A stretch of 64,000 nt of DNA from Streptomyces sp. NBC_01381 (GTDB lineage Bacteria; Actinomycetota; Actinomycetes; Streptomycetales; Streptomycetaceae), in assembly GCF_026340305.1 (NCBI RefSeq), contig NZ_JAPEPI010000002.1:1054001-1118000 (forward strand), given 5' to 3'. The notes under the pieces were generated by a model. That model worked only from the letters and a program-made list of their open reading frames with translations. It was not told where the DNA came from and ran no database searches. The position numbers and the translations under genes were made by a program. Of this stretch, positions 31,579 to 39,919 are shown piece by piece (the stretch's first letter is position 1; each line of letters starts with the position of its first letter).

Positions 31579-33183
31579 ATGACGGAAACCAGCACACCCG
31601 ACGATGCGTTCCACGTCTTTGACACCACGCTGCGCGACGGCGCGCAGCGCGAGGGAATCAACCTGACCGTCGCGGACAAGCTGACCATCGCCCGGCACCT
31701 GGACGACTTCGGCGTGGGCTTCATCGAGGGCGGCTGGCCGGGTGCCAACCCCCGCGACACCGAGTTCTTCGCCCGCGCGCAGCAAGAGATCGACTTCCGG
31801 CACGCCCAGCTCGTGGCCTTCGGCGCCACCCGCCGCGCGGGGGCCAAGGCCGCCGAGGACCCGCAGGTCAACGCGCTCCTCGACTCCGGCGCCCCCGTCA
31901 TCACGCTCGTCGCCAAGTCCCATGACCGGCACGTCGAGCTCGCCCTGCGCACCACGCTTGAGGAGAACCTGGAGATGGTGCGCGACACCGTCTCCTACCT
32001 CGTCTCCCAGGGGCGGCGCGTCTTCGTCGACTGCGAGCACTTCTTCGACGGCTACCGCGCCAACCCCGAGTACGCCAAGTCCGTCGTACGCACCGCCGCC
32101 GAGGCCGGCGCCGACGTCGTCGTCCTGTGCGACACCAACGGCGGCATGCTCCCCGCGCAGATCCAGGCGATCGTGGCGACCGTCATCGCCGACACCGGCG
32201 CCCGGCTCGGCATCCACGCCCAGGACGACACGGGCTGCGCCGTCGCCAACACCCTGGCCGCCGTGGACGCGGGCGCGACCCACGTCCAGTGCACGGCCAA
32301 CGGCTACGGCGAGCGCGTCGGCAACGCCAACCTCTTCCCCGTCGTCGGCGCCCTGGAGCTGAAGTACGGCAAGAAGGTACTGCCCGAGGGCTCGCTGACC
32401 GAGATGACCCGCGTCTCGCACGCCATCGCCGAGGTCGTCAACCTCACCCCCTCCACGCACCAGCCCTACGTCGGCGTCTCGGCCTTCGCCCACAAGGCGG
32501 GCCTGCACGCCTCCGCGATCAAGGTCGACCCGGACCTCTACCAGCACATCGACCCGGACCTGGTGGGCAACCGGATCCGCATGCTCGTCTCCGACATGGC
32601 GGGCCGCGCCTCCATCGAGCTCAAGGGCAAGGAGCTCGGGGTCGACCTGGGCGACGACCGCGAGCTGGTCGGCCGGGTCGTGGAGCGGGTCAAGGAGCGC
32701 GAGCTCCAGGGGTACACGTACGAGGCCGCCGACGCGTCCTTCGAGCTGCTCCTGCGCGAGGAGGCGGAGGGCAGGCCCCGGCGCTACTTCCGCGTCGAGT
32801 CCTGGCGGGGCATCGTCGAGGACCGGCCCGACGGCACGCACGCCAACGAGGCGACGGTGAAGCTGTGGGCCAAGGGCGAGCGCATCGTCGCCACGGCGGA
32901 GGGCAACGGCCCGGTCAACGCCCTCGACCGGGCGCTGCGCGTCGGCCTGGAGCGGATCTACCCCCAGCTCGCCAAGATGGAACTGGTCGACTACAAGGTC
33001 CGCATCCTGGAGGGCAAGCACGGCACGTCCTCCACGACCCGCGTACTGATCTCCACCAGCGACGGTGACGCGGAGTGGTCGACGGTCGGCGTGGCGGAGA
33101 ACGTGATCGCGGCGTCGTGGCAGGCGCTGGAGGACGCGTACACCTTCGGCCTGCTGCGGGCGGGCGTCACGCCCGTGGAGTGA
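31579..33183 (+). CDS. cimA: Citramalate synthase
   Basis: This 534-residue protein has an HMG-CoA lyase-like TIM barrel (FDTTLRDGAQREGINLTVAD, metal-binding GIHAQDDTGCAVANTLAAVD) and a C-terminal LeuA-type regulatory domain (from about residue 380). Its length and sequence type fit the CimA branch rather than 2-isopropylmalate synthase. It condenses pyruvate with acetyl-CoA to (R)-citramalate, the entry to threonine-independent isoleucine synthesis. The C-terminal domain usually binds isoleucine for feedback control. The Ile-rich leader and attenuator upstream agree with this assignment. Confidence 0.9.
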   Translation: MTETSTPDDAFHVFDTTLRDGAQREGINLTVADKLTIARHLDDFGVGFIEGGWPGANPRDTEFFARAQQEIDFRHAQLVAFGATRRAGAKAAEDPQVNALLDSGAPVITLVAKSHDRHVELALRTTLEENLEMVRDTVSYLVSQGRRVFVDCEHFFDGYRANPEYAKSVVRTAAEAGADVVVLCDTNGGMLPAQIQAIVATVIADTGARLGIHAQDDTGCAVANTLAAVDAGATHVQCTANGYGERVGNANLFPVVGALELKYGKKVLPEGSLTEMTRVSHAIAEVVNLTPSTHQPYVGVSAFAHKAGLHASAIKVDPDLYQHIDPDLVGNRIRMLVSDMAGRASIELKGKELGVDLGDDRELVGRVVERVKERELQGYTYEAADASFELLLREEAEGRPRRYFRVESWRGIVEDRPDGTHANEATVKLWAKGERIVATAEGNGPVNALDRALRVGLERIYPQLAKMELVDYKVRILEGKHGTSSTTRVLISTSDGDAEWSTVGVAENVIAASWQALEDAYTFGLLRAGVTPVE

Positions 33184-33234
33184 GATCCCGTGGAGTGAGA
33201 TCCGGTCTCATCCGAGGTATGACGAAGCGAAAAC

Positions 33235-33268
33235 AGTCGGGCTCCGGACGTCCGTCCGGGGCCCGACT
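33235..33268 (+). terminator. Terminator after cimA
   Basis: AGTCGGGC-tCCGGAC and GTCCGG-g-GCCCGACT form a long stem around GTCC. The stem starts 51 bp after the cimA stop. Confidence 0.8.
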
Positions 33269-33284
33269 GAGTTAGCTTCGAAGT

Positions 33285-34646
33285 ATGAGGAAGAATGGGA
33301 CGAAGCGCATTTTTGTCGCATTGTCCGGCCTTCTCGTCTCCCTGGGGGCCGTGTCGCTCACGGTCGCGCCCGGAGCCGCGGCGGCCACGAGCGTCCCGGT
33401 GGTCGCGGAGGCTTGGGAGAAGAGCCCGGTGTACGTCGATCCGGCCGCATCGGACCAGCTGTCCGGGGCCGAAGCGGACGCCATCGCGGACAAGATCACG
33501 GACGCCGACAAGCCGGTCTTCGTGGCCGTGCTGCCCGCCGACTTCCCCCAGCAGGACCTCTTCCAGAAGCTTCGCACCGAGACCGGAGTGACGGGTGTGT
33601 ACGCCATCCGGCTCGGTGACAAGTTCGACGCCGCGGCCGACAGTCAGGTCCTGAGCAACGCCGCGGTCTCGAACCTGGTGACGACGTACGGGGACGAGCC
33701 CGACACCAATACCCAGCTCAACGACTTCGTCGACCAGGCGGTCAAGGACGCGAACGGCACGGCACCGTCGTCCTGGGCCGACGCGGGATCCGAGGACGGC
33801 GTCTCCGTGGCCGCGCTGATCGGCGTCGGCGCGGTGCTCGTGGCCGGTGCCGGCGCGACGTACGCGGTGGTCAGCAGGAACCGCCGGCGCAAGGCGGACG
33901 AGCAGCGGGCGGCCCTGGAGAAGCTGCGGGTCGTGGTCGACGAGGACATCACGGCGTACGGTGAGGAGCTCGACCGCCTCGACTTCCACCCCGCGGAGGC
34001 GGGCGCGGACGACACGATGCGCGCGGACTACGAACGGGCCCTGGACTCGTACGAGAAGGCCAAGTCCTACATGGCGGCCGCGCAGCGCCCCGAGGAGGTC
34101 CGCGGCGTCACCCAGGCCCTGGAGGACGGCCGCTTCTCGCTCGCCCTCCTTGCCGCGCGCCGGGAGGGCAGGCCCCTGCCGGAGCGCCGCGCCCCCTGCT
34201 TCTTCGACCCCCGGCACGGCCCCTCGGTCAAGGACGCCCAGTGGGCACCGTCCGGCGGCGCCGAACGCTCCGTCCCGGTGTGCCTCGCCGACGCCACCCG
34301 CCTCGCCGACGGCGAGGAACCCCTTTCCCGCACGGTCGCCACCGAGTCGGGCGAGCGCCGCCCCTACTGGGAGGCGGGCCCCGCCTACGGCCCCTGGGCG
34401 GGCGGCTACTTCGGCGGCGGCATCCTGCCGGGCCTGCTCATCGGCACGATGCTGGGCGGCATGATGGCGAGCCCCGCGTACGCGGCGGACTACGGCTCCG
34501 GGTACGGCGACTTCGGGGCGGGCTCCGGGTACGACGGCGGCGACTACTCCGGGTCGGACTTCGACTCCGGGGACTTCGGGGGCGGCGGAGACTTCGGCGG
34601 CGGCGGGGACTTCGGCGGGGGCGGCGATTTCGGGGGCGGGTTCTAG
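33285..34646 (+). CDS. Secreted/membrane protein with glycine-rich repeat tail
   Basis: This 453-residue protein has a signal peptide (FVALSGLLVSLGAVSLTVAP), an extracellular domain to about residue 165, one membrane helix (VAALIGVGAVLVAGAGATYAVV), and a charged helical cytoplasmic part. A second hydrophobic stretch (GGILPGLLIGTMLGGMMA) lies near the end. The last 25 residues repeat (G)DFGGG four times. The first domain weakly resembles TPM-type domains. TAGCTT ends six bases before the ATG, so the transcript may be leaderless. Function unknown. Confidence 0.75.
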   Translation: MRKNGTKRIFVALSGLLVSLGAVSLTVAPGAAAATSVPVVAEAWEKSPVYVDPAASDQLSGAEADAIADKITDADKPVFVAVLPADFPQQDLFQKLRTETGVTGVYAIRLGDKFDAAADSQVLSNAAVSNLVTTYGDEPDTNTQLNDFVDQAVKDANGTAPSSWADAGSEDGVSVAALIGVGAVLVAGAGATYAVVSRNRRRKADEQRAALEKLRVVVDEDITAYGEELDRLDFHPAEAGADDTMRADYERALDSYEKAKSYMAAAQRPEEVRGVTQALEDGRFSLALLAARREGRPLPERRAPCFFDPRHGPSVKDAQWAPSGGAERSVPVCLADATRLADGEEPLSRTVATESGERRPYWEAGPAYGPWAGGYFGGGILPGLLIGTMLGGMMASPAYAADYGSGYGDFGAGSGYDGGDYSGSDFDSGDFGGGGDFGGGGDFGGGGDFGGGF

Positions 34647-35203
34647 GCTGCCTCCGGCTGCTCGCCCCGCCACTCGTGCGCGAGCAGCGACCAGATCTCC
34701 ATGTCGTGCCGGACCCCGCGGTAGAGGGACTGGTCCCGCAGGGTGCCGTCCAGGTGCATGCCCATCCGCTGGGCGACGGCCCTGCTGCGGGTGTTGCCCG
34801 CGCTGTTCCACCACTCGATCCGGTGCATCCCGCGCTCACCGAAGGCGTACGCGATCAAGTGCCGTACGCCCGCGCTGATCAGCCCGCGGCCCTCGCCCGC
34901 GGGCTCCGTCCACACACCGATCTCGCAGTTGCCGCGCTCGGCGTCGAACTGCACGAACATCACGCCGCCGACCAGGGTGCCGTCCAGCCAGATCCCGTAG
35001 ATCCGCCCGGCGTCGGCGGCCTGCTTGTCCGCGAAGACCTGGAGCGTGGCGCGGGCGGACTCCACGTCGGTGGAGCGCGTGGCCCACGGGATCCACGGGT
35101 CGGTGTGCGGGCGGGCCCGGTCGATGTGGGCGAGGAACTCGTCGGCCTGCCAGGGCTCCAGGAGGCGGAGCTCGGCACTCTCGGTCAGTGGTATGGCGTA
35201 CAT
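34643..35203 (-). CDS. RimJ/RimL-type GNAT acetyltransferase
   Basis: This 186-residue protein resembles ribosomal-protein Ser N-acetyltransferases: LRLLEPWQADEFLAHIDRAR, GNCEIGVWTEPAGEGRGLIS (acetyl-CoA loop), and GMHRIEWWNSAGNTRSRAVA. The usual C-terminal YRGVRHDMEIWSLLAHEW is present. Its stop codon shares CTAG with the stop of the convergent gene. The substrate may be a protein N-terminus or a small molecule. It is divergent from a TetR gene, which may control it. Confidence 0.88.
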   Translation of the reverse strand: MYAIPLTESAELRLLEPWQADEFLAHIDRARPHTDPWIPWATRSTDVESARATLQVFADKQAADAGRIYGIWLDGTLVGGVMFVQFDAERGNCEIGVWTEPAGEGRGLISAGVRHLIAYAFGERGMHRIEWWNSAGNTRSRAVAQRMGMHLDGTLRDQSLYRGVRHDMEIWSLLAHEWRGEQPEAA

Positions 35204-35261
35204 GGCGGTTCCTAGGTACGAGAGGTACGGGTACGAGGCGCTGGCGTACGTAACGAACGTT

Positions 35262-35282
35262 GGGTATGTACCCTACCGGGTA
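35262..35282. promoter_or_regulatory. GGGTA/TACCC repeats overlapping the tetR start
   Basis: GGGTA-TG-TACCC-TACC-GGGTA gives two overlapping inverted repeats, and the last arm runs into the ATG of the TetR gene. It lies in the 78-bp divergent promoter shared with the GNAT gene. It is a candidate autoregulatory operator. Confidence 0.45.
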
Positions 35283-35887
35283 TGACGCCAGCCCGTGGAG
35301 ACCATGACGCACGCCGGACCGAGGTCTCCCAGGCGGTGTGGCGGGTCCTTGCGGCGCGCGGATTCGGCGGCCTTACGCTGCGCGCGGTCGCCACGGAGAT
35401 GGGGGCGACCACCGGCCTCCTGACGCACTACTTCCCGAGCAAGCGGGCCCTGGTCCGGCACGCCCTCGACGTGCTCGACCGCAGGTCGGCGGACCGGCCG
35501 CGCCCCGCGACGGAACGGGCCGGGGCGGCGTCGGGCCTGGTGATGCTGCGGGCCCGGCTCCTGGACATCCTTCCCTTGGACGCGGAGAGCGCGGCGAGCA
35601 ACCGCATCTGGGTGGGCTCCTGGGACGTCGCGCTCGCCGACCCGGAACTGGCCGACGAGCACGCGGCGCGCTACCGCCAGGGCCGCGAGCGGATGACCGA
35701 GCACATCGCGGAGGCCCAGCGCCTGGGCGAGCTGCCACAGGCTCCACCGCCGGCGGATGTGGCGGCGGCGGCCCAGAGCTTCGTGCTCGGCCTGGTGGTC
35801 CAGGCGCTGTTCGCACCGGGGGAGTTCCCTGCCGAGCGGCAGATCGCGCTGGTGGACGAGTTTCTGGCGGGGCTGAGGGAGGGCTGA
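35282..35887 (+). CDS. TetR-family regulator
   Basis: This 201-residue protein has a typical TetR DNA-binding domain (VLAARGFGGLTLRAVATEMG, ATTGLLTHYFPSKRALV). The C-terminal half is helical and resembles the BetI/TetR_C_6-like group, with WVGSWDVALADPELADEH. The ATG overlaps a GGGTA repeat, and no ribosome binding site is evident, so it may be leaderless. Candidate targets are itself, the GNAT gene and the alpha/beta hydrolase, whose promoter contains a perfect palindrome. Confidence 0.9.
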   Translation: MTPARGDHDARRTEVSQAVWRVLAARGFGGLTLRAVATEMGATTGLLTHYFPSKRALVRHALDVLDRRSADRPRPATERAGAASGLVMLRARLLDILPLDAESAASNRIWVGSWDVALADPELADEHAARYRQGRERMTEHIAEAQRLGELPQAPPPADVAAAAQSFVLGLVVQALFAPGEFPAERQIALVDEFLAGLREG

Positions 35888-35931
35888 GGGGAGCGATCCC
35901 GCGGCGAACCGCTTGACGCCGCACTGAATTA

Positions 35932-35950
35932 ACGAGACGATACGTCTCGT
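35932..35950 (+). promoter_or_regulatory. Perfect palindromic operator at the hydrolase promoter
   Basis: ACGAGACG-ATA-CGTCTCGT has 8-bp arms. TTGACG (35913-35918) lies 17-18 bp before the -10 region, which falls inside the palindrome. Repressor binding here would block transcription of the hydrolase gene. The adjacent TetR is the first candidate. Confidence 0.65.
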
Positions 35951-35995
35951 ACCGCATCGCGTCACAGTGATCGACCGAGCAGCACTGGAGGCCCC

Positions 35996-36886
35996 GTGAA
36001 GGATTCAACTCCCCAGGAGCAGTACGTCGACGTCGCCCCCGGCGTGCGGCTGTGGACCGAACGGCGGGGCGCGCCCGACGCCCCCGCGCTGCTCCTGATC
36101 ATGGGCGCGCAGGCCTCAGGGCTCGGCTGGCCCGACCCTCTGGTCGAAGCGCTTGCGGCCCACCACCAGGTGATCCGCTACGACCACCGGGACACGGGCC
36201 GCTCGACCTCTTCCTTCGACGAACACCCGTACCCCATAACGGACTTGGCGCAGGACGCGATCGCCGTCCTGGACGGCCTGGGCATCGACCGGGCCCACGT
36301 GGTGGGCATGTCGCTCGGCGGCATGCTGACGCAGTTGCTCCTGGCGGACCACCCCGAACGCGTACTCAGCGCAACGCTGATCGGCACCTGCGCGATGAGC
36401 ACCACGCCGTACAAAGCCCCGGACGGAACCGAGATCCCCGTACCCGACCTCCCCGGCATCTCCCCCCAGATCCTGGACCTGTGGTCACGCCCGGTCGAGG
36501 ACGAGGGCCTGGAGGCGGAGCTGGACCGCAGAGTGGACCACTGGCAGGCCCTGAACGGCACCGAACTCCCCTTCGACGCCGACTACTTCCGCGCCCTGGA
36601 GCGCAGGATCATCACCCACACCGGCACCCACGCGGTCTCGACGGCCCACGCGAGGGCGGACGCCGCGAACATGCTCCGCACCAAGGAACTGGCCACCACA
36701 CAGATCCCCACCCAGATCATCTCCGCCACGGCAGAGCCGGTGTTCCCGCCCCCGCACGCCCAGCACCTGTCCCAGGTGATAGCGGGCGCACGCCTGACGG
36801 AAATCCCGGGCATGGGGCATGCGTTGCCGCCGGAGGTGCTGGGGCCGTTGGCGGAGGCGATCTTGTCGAACAGCCTTATGGGGTAA
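35996..36886 (+). CDS. Alpha/beta hydrolase
   Basis: This 296-residue protein has the nucleophile elbow GMSLGG, an oxyanion-loop region LLIMGAQASGLGWP, YDHRDTGRST, and the catalytic His in GMGHALPPE. It resembles the aclacinomycin methylesterase (RdmC)-like hydrolases. The usual acid motif (H/E)DP.FP reads AEPVFPPPH, so the expected Asp may be replaced by Glu. GTG at 35996 follows GGAGG. Substrate unknown; control by the palindrome upstream is likely. Confidence 0.88.
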   Translation: MKDSTPQEQYVDVAPGVRLWTERRGAPDAPALLLIMGAQASGLGWPDPLVEALAAHHQVIRYDHRDTGRSTSSFDEHPYPITDLAQDAIAVLDGLGIDRAHVVGMSLGGMLTQLLLADHPERVLSATLIGTCAMSTTPYKAPDGTEIPVPDLPGISPQILDLWSRPVEDEGLEAELDRRVDHWQALNGTELPFDADYFRALERRIITHTGTHAVSTAHARADAANMLRTKELATTQIPTQIISATAEPVFPPPHAQHLSQVIAGARLTEIPGMGHALPPEVLGPLAEAILSNSLMG

Positions 36887-37246
36887 GGCCGGAGGCGGCT
36901 GTACGCTCGACTCCCGTTGCCCCAGCGGCACTTGATGCTAGCCGTGCCGCCGCTCGGCCGCCGCATGCCACCACCCGGGAGGCGAAGGTCCGGTCGCCTT
37001 CGATGTCGGCTGGTCCGGGTGCAGGCCGAGTGGTCGCAGGGTGGATGAGCGGACGTGGACCGTGAACGAGCCGTGCCAGTGGCCGTCCGGGCCCCGGCCG
37101 CACATGTGGTCCCAGTAGATGTCTTCCGGCGCGAAGGGCATCCAGTCGATGCCGCGCTCACGCAGTCAAGCGCGGAGGGCCGCCATGGGGTGCGGGCGGC
37201 CGGGGGTGTTCTCGTACGCGGTGATGGTGGTCCACATGGCAGCCAT
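36876..37246 (-). pseudogene. Broken gene with an in-frame stop and likely frameshift
   Basis: Read leftward from an ATG at 37246 the sequence gives MAAMWTTITAYENTPGRP and so on, then a TGA at 37168-37166. It resumes in the same frame as LRERGIDWMPFAPEDIYWDH, with GRGPDGHWHGSFTVHV. After that, another frame gives the more protein-like RTFASRVVACGG ending ASGLTP at 36876. I do not recognise the family. One nonsense change plus a frameshift best explain it. Confidence 0.5.
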
Positions 37247-37319
37247 CGTGCCCGCTCCGGGCCCCGGCCGCAGCAGGTTTACGTCCCCGCTCAGGAAGCC
37301 GGGGGCCGGTAGCCGCCGG

Positions 37320-38306
37320 TCAGGCCGCTTGCGTGCCCAACCCCGTGAGTTCGGCGGACAGTTGCCACAGGCGGGCCGCCGCCTCCGGGTCCGTCGCCCA
37401 CGGCTTCACCCCGCCGATCAGCATGTCCTCGGTCGTCGCGGGCTCCGCGATGTCGCAGTCCTGGCAGTACGCGCCGCCGTGCGCGTCCAGGAGTGGGGAC
37501 GTCGCCGCCCAGACCGCCGTCGCCGCGCCCTGCGCCGGGGTCTTGAAACCGGGGGCCGGTGTGCCGTCGGGGGTCATCCAGCCCTGTGCGATCTGCTCGT
37601 CGCGGGGGATGTGGCGCTGCAGGGGGGTCAGGATGCTGCCGGGGTGTACGGCGAAGGCCCGGGGGCTGGTGCCCGCCGTGTCGCGCAGGGAGTTCAGGTG
37701 CACGGCGAAGAGTGCGTTCGCGGTCTTCGACTGGGCGTAGGCGAGCCAGCGGTCGTAGCCGTCGCGGACGAAGTGCGGGTCCGTCCAGCGGATGTCGGAG
37801 AGGAAGTGGCCGGAGGAGGCCACGGACACCACGCGGGCCTCCTCGGCCGAACTCAGCGCCGGATAGAGGTGGTTGGTGAGCGCGAAGTGGCCCAGGTGGT
37901 TGATCGCGAAGTGCGCCTCCCAGGTGCCGTCCGGGCCCACGCGGGTCTCCGGGCACGCCATGACGCCCGCGTTGTTGATGAGGATGTCGAGCTTGTGGTC
38001 GTCCCTCTCCAGGAGCTGGTCCGTGAACTGCCGGATGCTCGACAAGTCCGCCAGGTCGAGGGGGCGCACCTCCACCCGCGGTACGCCGTGCAGCGCCTCG
38101 CGCGCCGTGGCGGGCCTGCGTGCCGGGACGATGACGTGTGCGCCCGCCCGGCTCAGCGCCCGTGTGATCTCCAGGCCGAGCCCCGAGTATCCGCCGGTGA
38201 CCAGTGCCGTCCTGCCGTGGAGGCTGATCCCGTCGAGTACGTCGTCCGCCGTGCTGTTCGCGCCGAAACCGCTGCCGATCTTGTGCTGCTTTTGCCGTGT
38301 GGTCAT
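37320..38306 (-). CDS. Short-chain dehydrogenase/reductase (retinol-dehydrogenase-like)
   Basis: This 328-residue SDR resembles the long-chain retinol dehydrogenase/WW-oxidoreductase group: TALVTGGYSGLGLEITRALS binds the cofactor, followed by NNAGVMACPE, the catalytic Ser in VSVASSGH and YAQSKTANALFAVHL. A basic region after beta-2 (VPARRPATAR) suggests NADPH. The substrate is unknown. ATG at 38306 is chosen because the upstream extension overlaps the next gene. Confidence 0.88.
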   Translation of the reverse strand: MTTRQKQHKIGSGFGANSTADDVLDGISLHGRTALVTGGYSGLGLEITRALSRAGAHVIVPARRPATAREALHGVPRVEVRPLDLADLSSIRQFTDQLLERDDHKLDILINNAGVMACPETRVGPDGTWEAHFAINHLGHFALTNHLYPALSSAEEARVVSVASSGHFLSDIRWTDPHFVRDGYDRWLAYAQSKTANALFAVHLNSLRDTAGTSPRAFAVHPGSILTPLQRHIPRDEQIAQGWMTPDGTPAPGFKTPAQGAATAVWAATSPLLDAHGGAYCQDCDIAEPATTEDMLIGGVKPWATDPEAAARLWQLSAELTGLGTQAA

Positions 38307-38335
38307 GCGGGCGACCGTAGGAGCTGGAGCGCCCT

Positions 38336-38881
38336 CTAGCGCAAGGAGCCATCGCCGGCTGCCGTTACCTGCCAGCGGCCCGAATGGCCGGGCGGGAGCG
38401 CCAGGTCGCGCCGGACCGCCGCGTAGTACTCCTCGCGCGTCGCGCGCTGGCGGGCGAGCAGCCGCTCCCACGCCTCGGGATCCCGGGTGCCCTCGCGCAT
38501 GAAGCGTTCCATGGCGACCACCGTCATGACCCAGACCCGTGCCGTGGCCACCACTTCCGGTGTGCCGAGCATCAGCAGCGCCTCGCCGGCCGGGTCCCGC
38601 GCACTGGCCGCCTCGGCCAGGTGGGGCTCCGCGTCGGCGGGGGACAGGGGGTGCGGATGCGGGTCGTTGCCGTGGTGGGCCGAGACGCGGTAGGTGAGGG
38701 TCACCGTCTGCTTCAGGACCCGGGCGTACTCGGTGTAGACGGTGAGCCGCCGCTCCTCCCAGCGGGCGGCCTGCTCTCGCTGAAAGCGCACGCGGTCGCC
38801 GCGCATGATGGCCACGTACGAACCGAAGGCACCGACGATCACGCCTATGAGGGCGGGGAGTTGCTGCAGAAACTCGGGCAC
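38336..38881 (-). CDS. Conserved hypothetical membrane-anchored protein
   Basis: This 181-residue protein has one N-terminal membrane helix (LIGVIVGAFGSYVAIM) followed by a charged helix (RGDRVRFQREQAARWEERR) and a mostly helical soluble part. This type of single-pass protein is common in streptomycetes, but I know no function for it. It ends 29 bp before the SDR start on the same strand and may be cotranscribed. Confidence 0.7.
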   Translation of the reverse strand: MPEFLQQLPALIGVIVGAFGSYVAIMRGDRVRFQREQAARWEERRLTVYTEYARVLKQTVTLTYRVSAHHGNDPHPHPLSPADAEPHLAEAASARDPAGEALLMLGTPEVVATARVWVMTVVAMERFMREGTRDPEAWERLLARQRATREEYYAAVRRDLALPPGHSGRWQVTAAGDGSLR

Positions 38882-38913
38882 GGCCCGAACCGTATCGAAC
38901 CCCGAAACGCCGA

Positions 38914-38951
38914 GCGCCCGCCCTCCCGTTACGGGGGTGGAGGGCGGGCGC
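38914..38951. terminator. Strong terminator hairpin after the YceI gene
   Basis: GCGCCCGCCCTCC (38914-38926) and GGAGGGCGGGCGC (38939-38951) make a perfect 13-bp stem. It lies downstream of the YceI gene on the minus strand. Confidence 0.82.
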
Positions 38952-39017
38952 GCTCAGGGAGAGCTGACGCTCATGCAGGGCTGAAGGCCCTGTCAGATGG
39001 AGGGCTCAAAGCCCCCG

Positions 39018-39632
39018 TCAGGCGGCGTTCTTGATCGCGGAGATGTCGAAGTTCAGCTTGATCTTGTCGGAGACCAGCACCCCGCCCGTCTCCAGAGCCG
39101 CGTTCCAGGTGAGGCCCCACTCCGAGCGGAGGATCTCCGACTTGCCCTCGAAGCCGACGCGCTCGTTCCCGAAGGGGTCCGTGGCCGCGCCGTTGAACTC
39201 CAGGTCGATGGAGATCTCCTTGGTGGTGCCGAGGATCGTCAGGTCACCGGTGACGCGGTAGTCGTCGCCGCCGAGAGCCTCCGCCTTGGTGGAGCGGAAC
39301 GTCATCTCCGGGAACTCGTCGGTCTTGAAGAAGTCCGAGCTCTTCAGGTGGCCGTCACGGTCCGCGCTGCCGGTCTCGATGCTGTCCATCTTGATGTCGA
39401 TGGAGGCCGTCGAGCGGGACGGGTCCGTGCCGTCCAGGTGCAGCGTGCCGGCGACGTCCGCGAACGAGCCCTTGACGTTCGTGACCATGGCGTGCCGGGC
39501 GACGAAGCCGATCGACGTGTGCGAGGGGTCGATCGTGTAGTCGCCGGTCAGGGCGGCCAGCTCCGGGTTGACCGGGGCGGGCGCCGTGGCGGTGATGGTG
39601 GCGGTGTCGTTCTTGCGGCCGAAGAGACCCAT
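39018..39632 (-). CDS. YceI-family lipid-binding-type protein
   Basis: This 204-residue protein is a YceI beta-barrel: GDYTIDPSHTSIGFVARHAM opens the domain, followed by VKGSFADVAGTLHLDGTDPS, FRSTKAEALG, GTTKEISIDLEFNG and NFDISAIKNAA. Related proteins bind isoprenoids such as polyprenyl quinones. There is no signal peptide, so it acts in the cytoplasm. The ATG at 39632 has AAGGAG at good spacing. Its promoter has two operator-like palindromes. Confidence 0.88.
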   Translation of the reverse strand: MGLFGRKNDTATITATAPAPVNPELAALTGDYTIDPSHTSIGFVARHAMVTNVKGSFADVAGTLHLDGTDPSRSTASIDIKMDSIETGSADRDGHLKSSDFFKTDEFPEMTFRSTKAEALGGDDYRVTGDLTILGTTKEISIDLEFNGAATDPFGNERVGFEGKSEILRSEWGLTWNAALETGGVLVSDKIKLNFDISAIKNAA

Positions 39633-39704
39633 GACTGCTCCTTGGGGACGAGCTGCGGGCGGTGACGCCGAGCTGCGAGCTACGGGGATGTACCTGCTGA
39701 ATGG

Positions 39705-39759
39705 CTGTTGAATGTTCAACGAGATTGACTGTAACCCTATTCTGTTCAATATTCAACAG
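39705..39759 (-). promoter_or_regulatory. yceI promoter flanked by two palindromic operators
   Basis: On the minus strand TTGAAT (39756-39751) and TACAGT (39733-39728) are 17 bp apart, a good sigma-70-type promoter. One palindrome, CTGTTCAATATTCAACAG (39742-39759), covers the -35. A second, GTTGAA-TG-TTCAAC (39707-39720), lies just after the expected start of transcription. MarR-type repressors bind such sites. The region is strikingly AT-rich. Confidence 0.7.
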
Positions 39760-39919
39760 AGAGCGGAGCGTGTTCATGAGATCACGTACCGAGAGCGACG
39801 CTACGGCGGGTCGAGGCACCCCGCCCCTTGGACTTCCGCCCGGCGGTACTTGGACTGCCGCGCCCCGTCGGGCCCGACTTCGTTGACCGGGGTACGACAA
39901 CGCGGATACCCAGGTCCGC

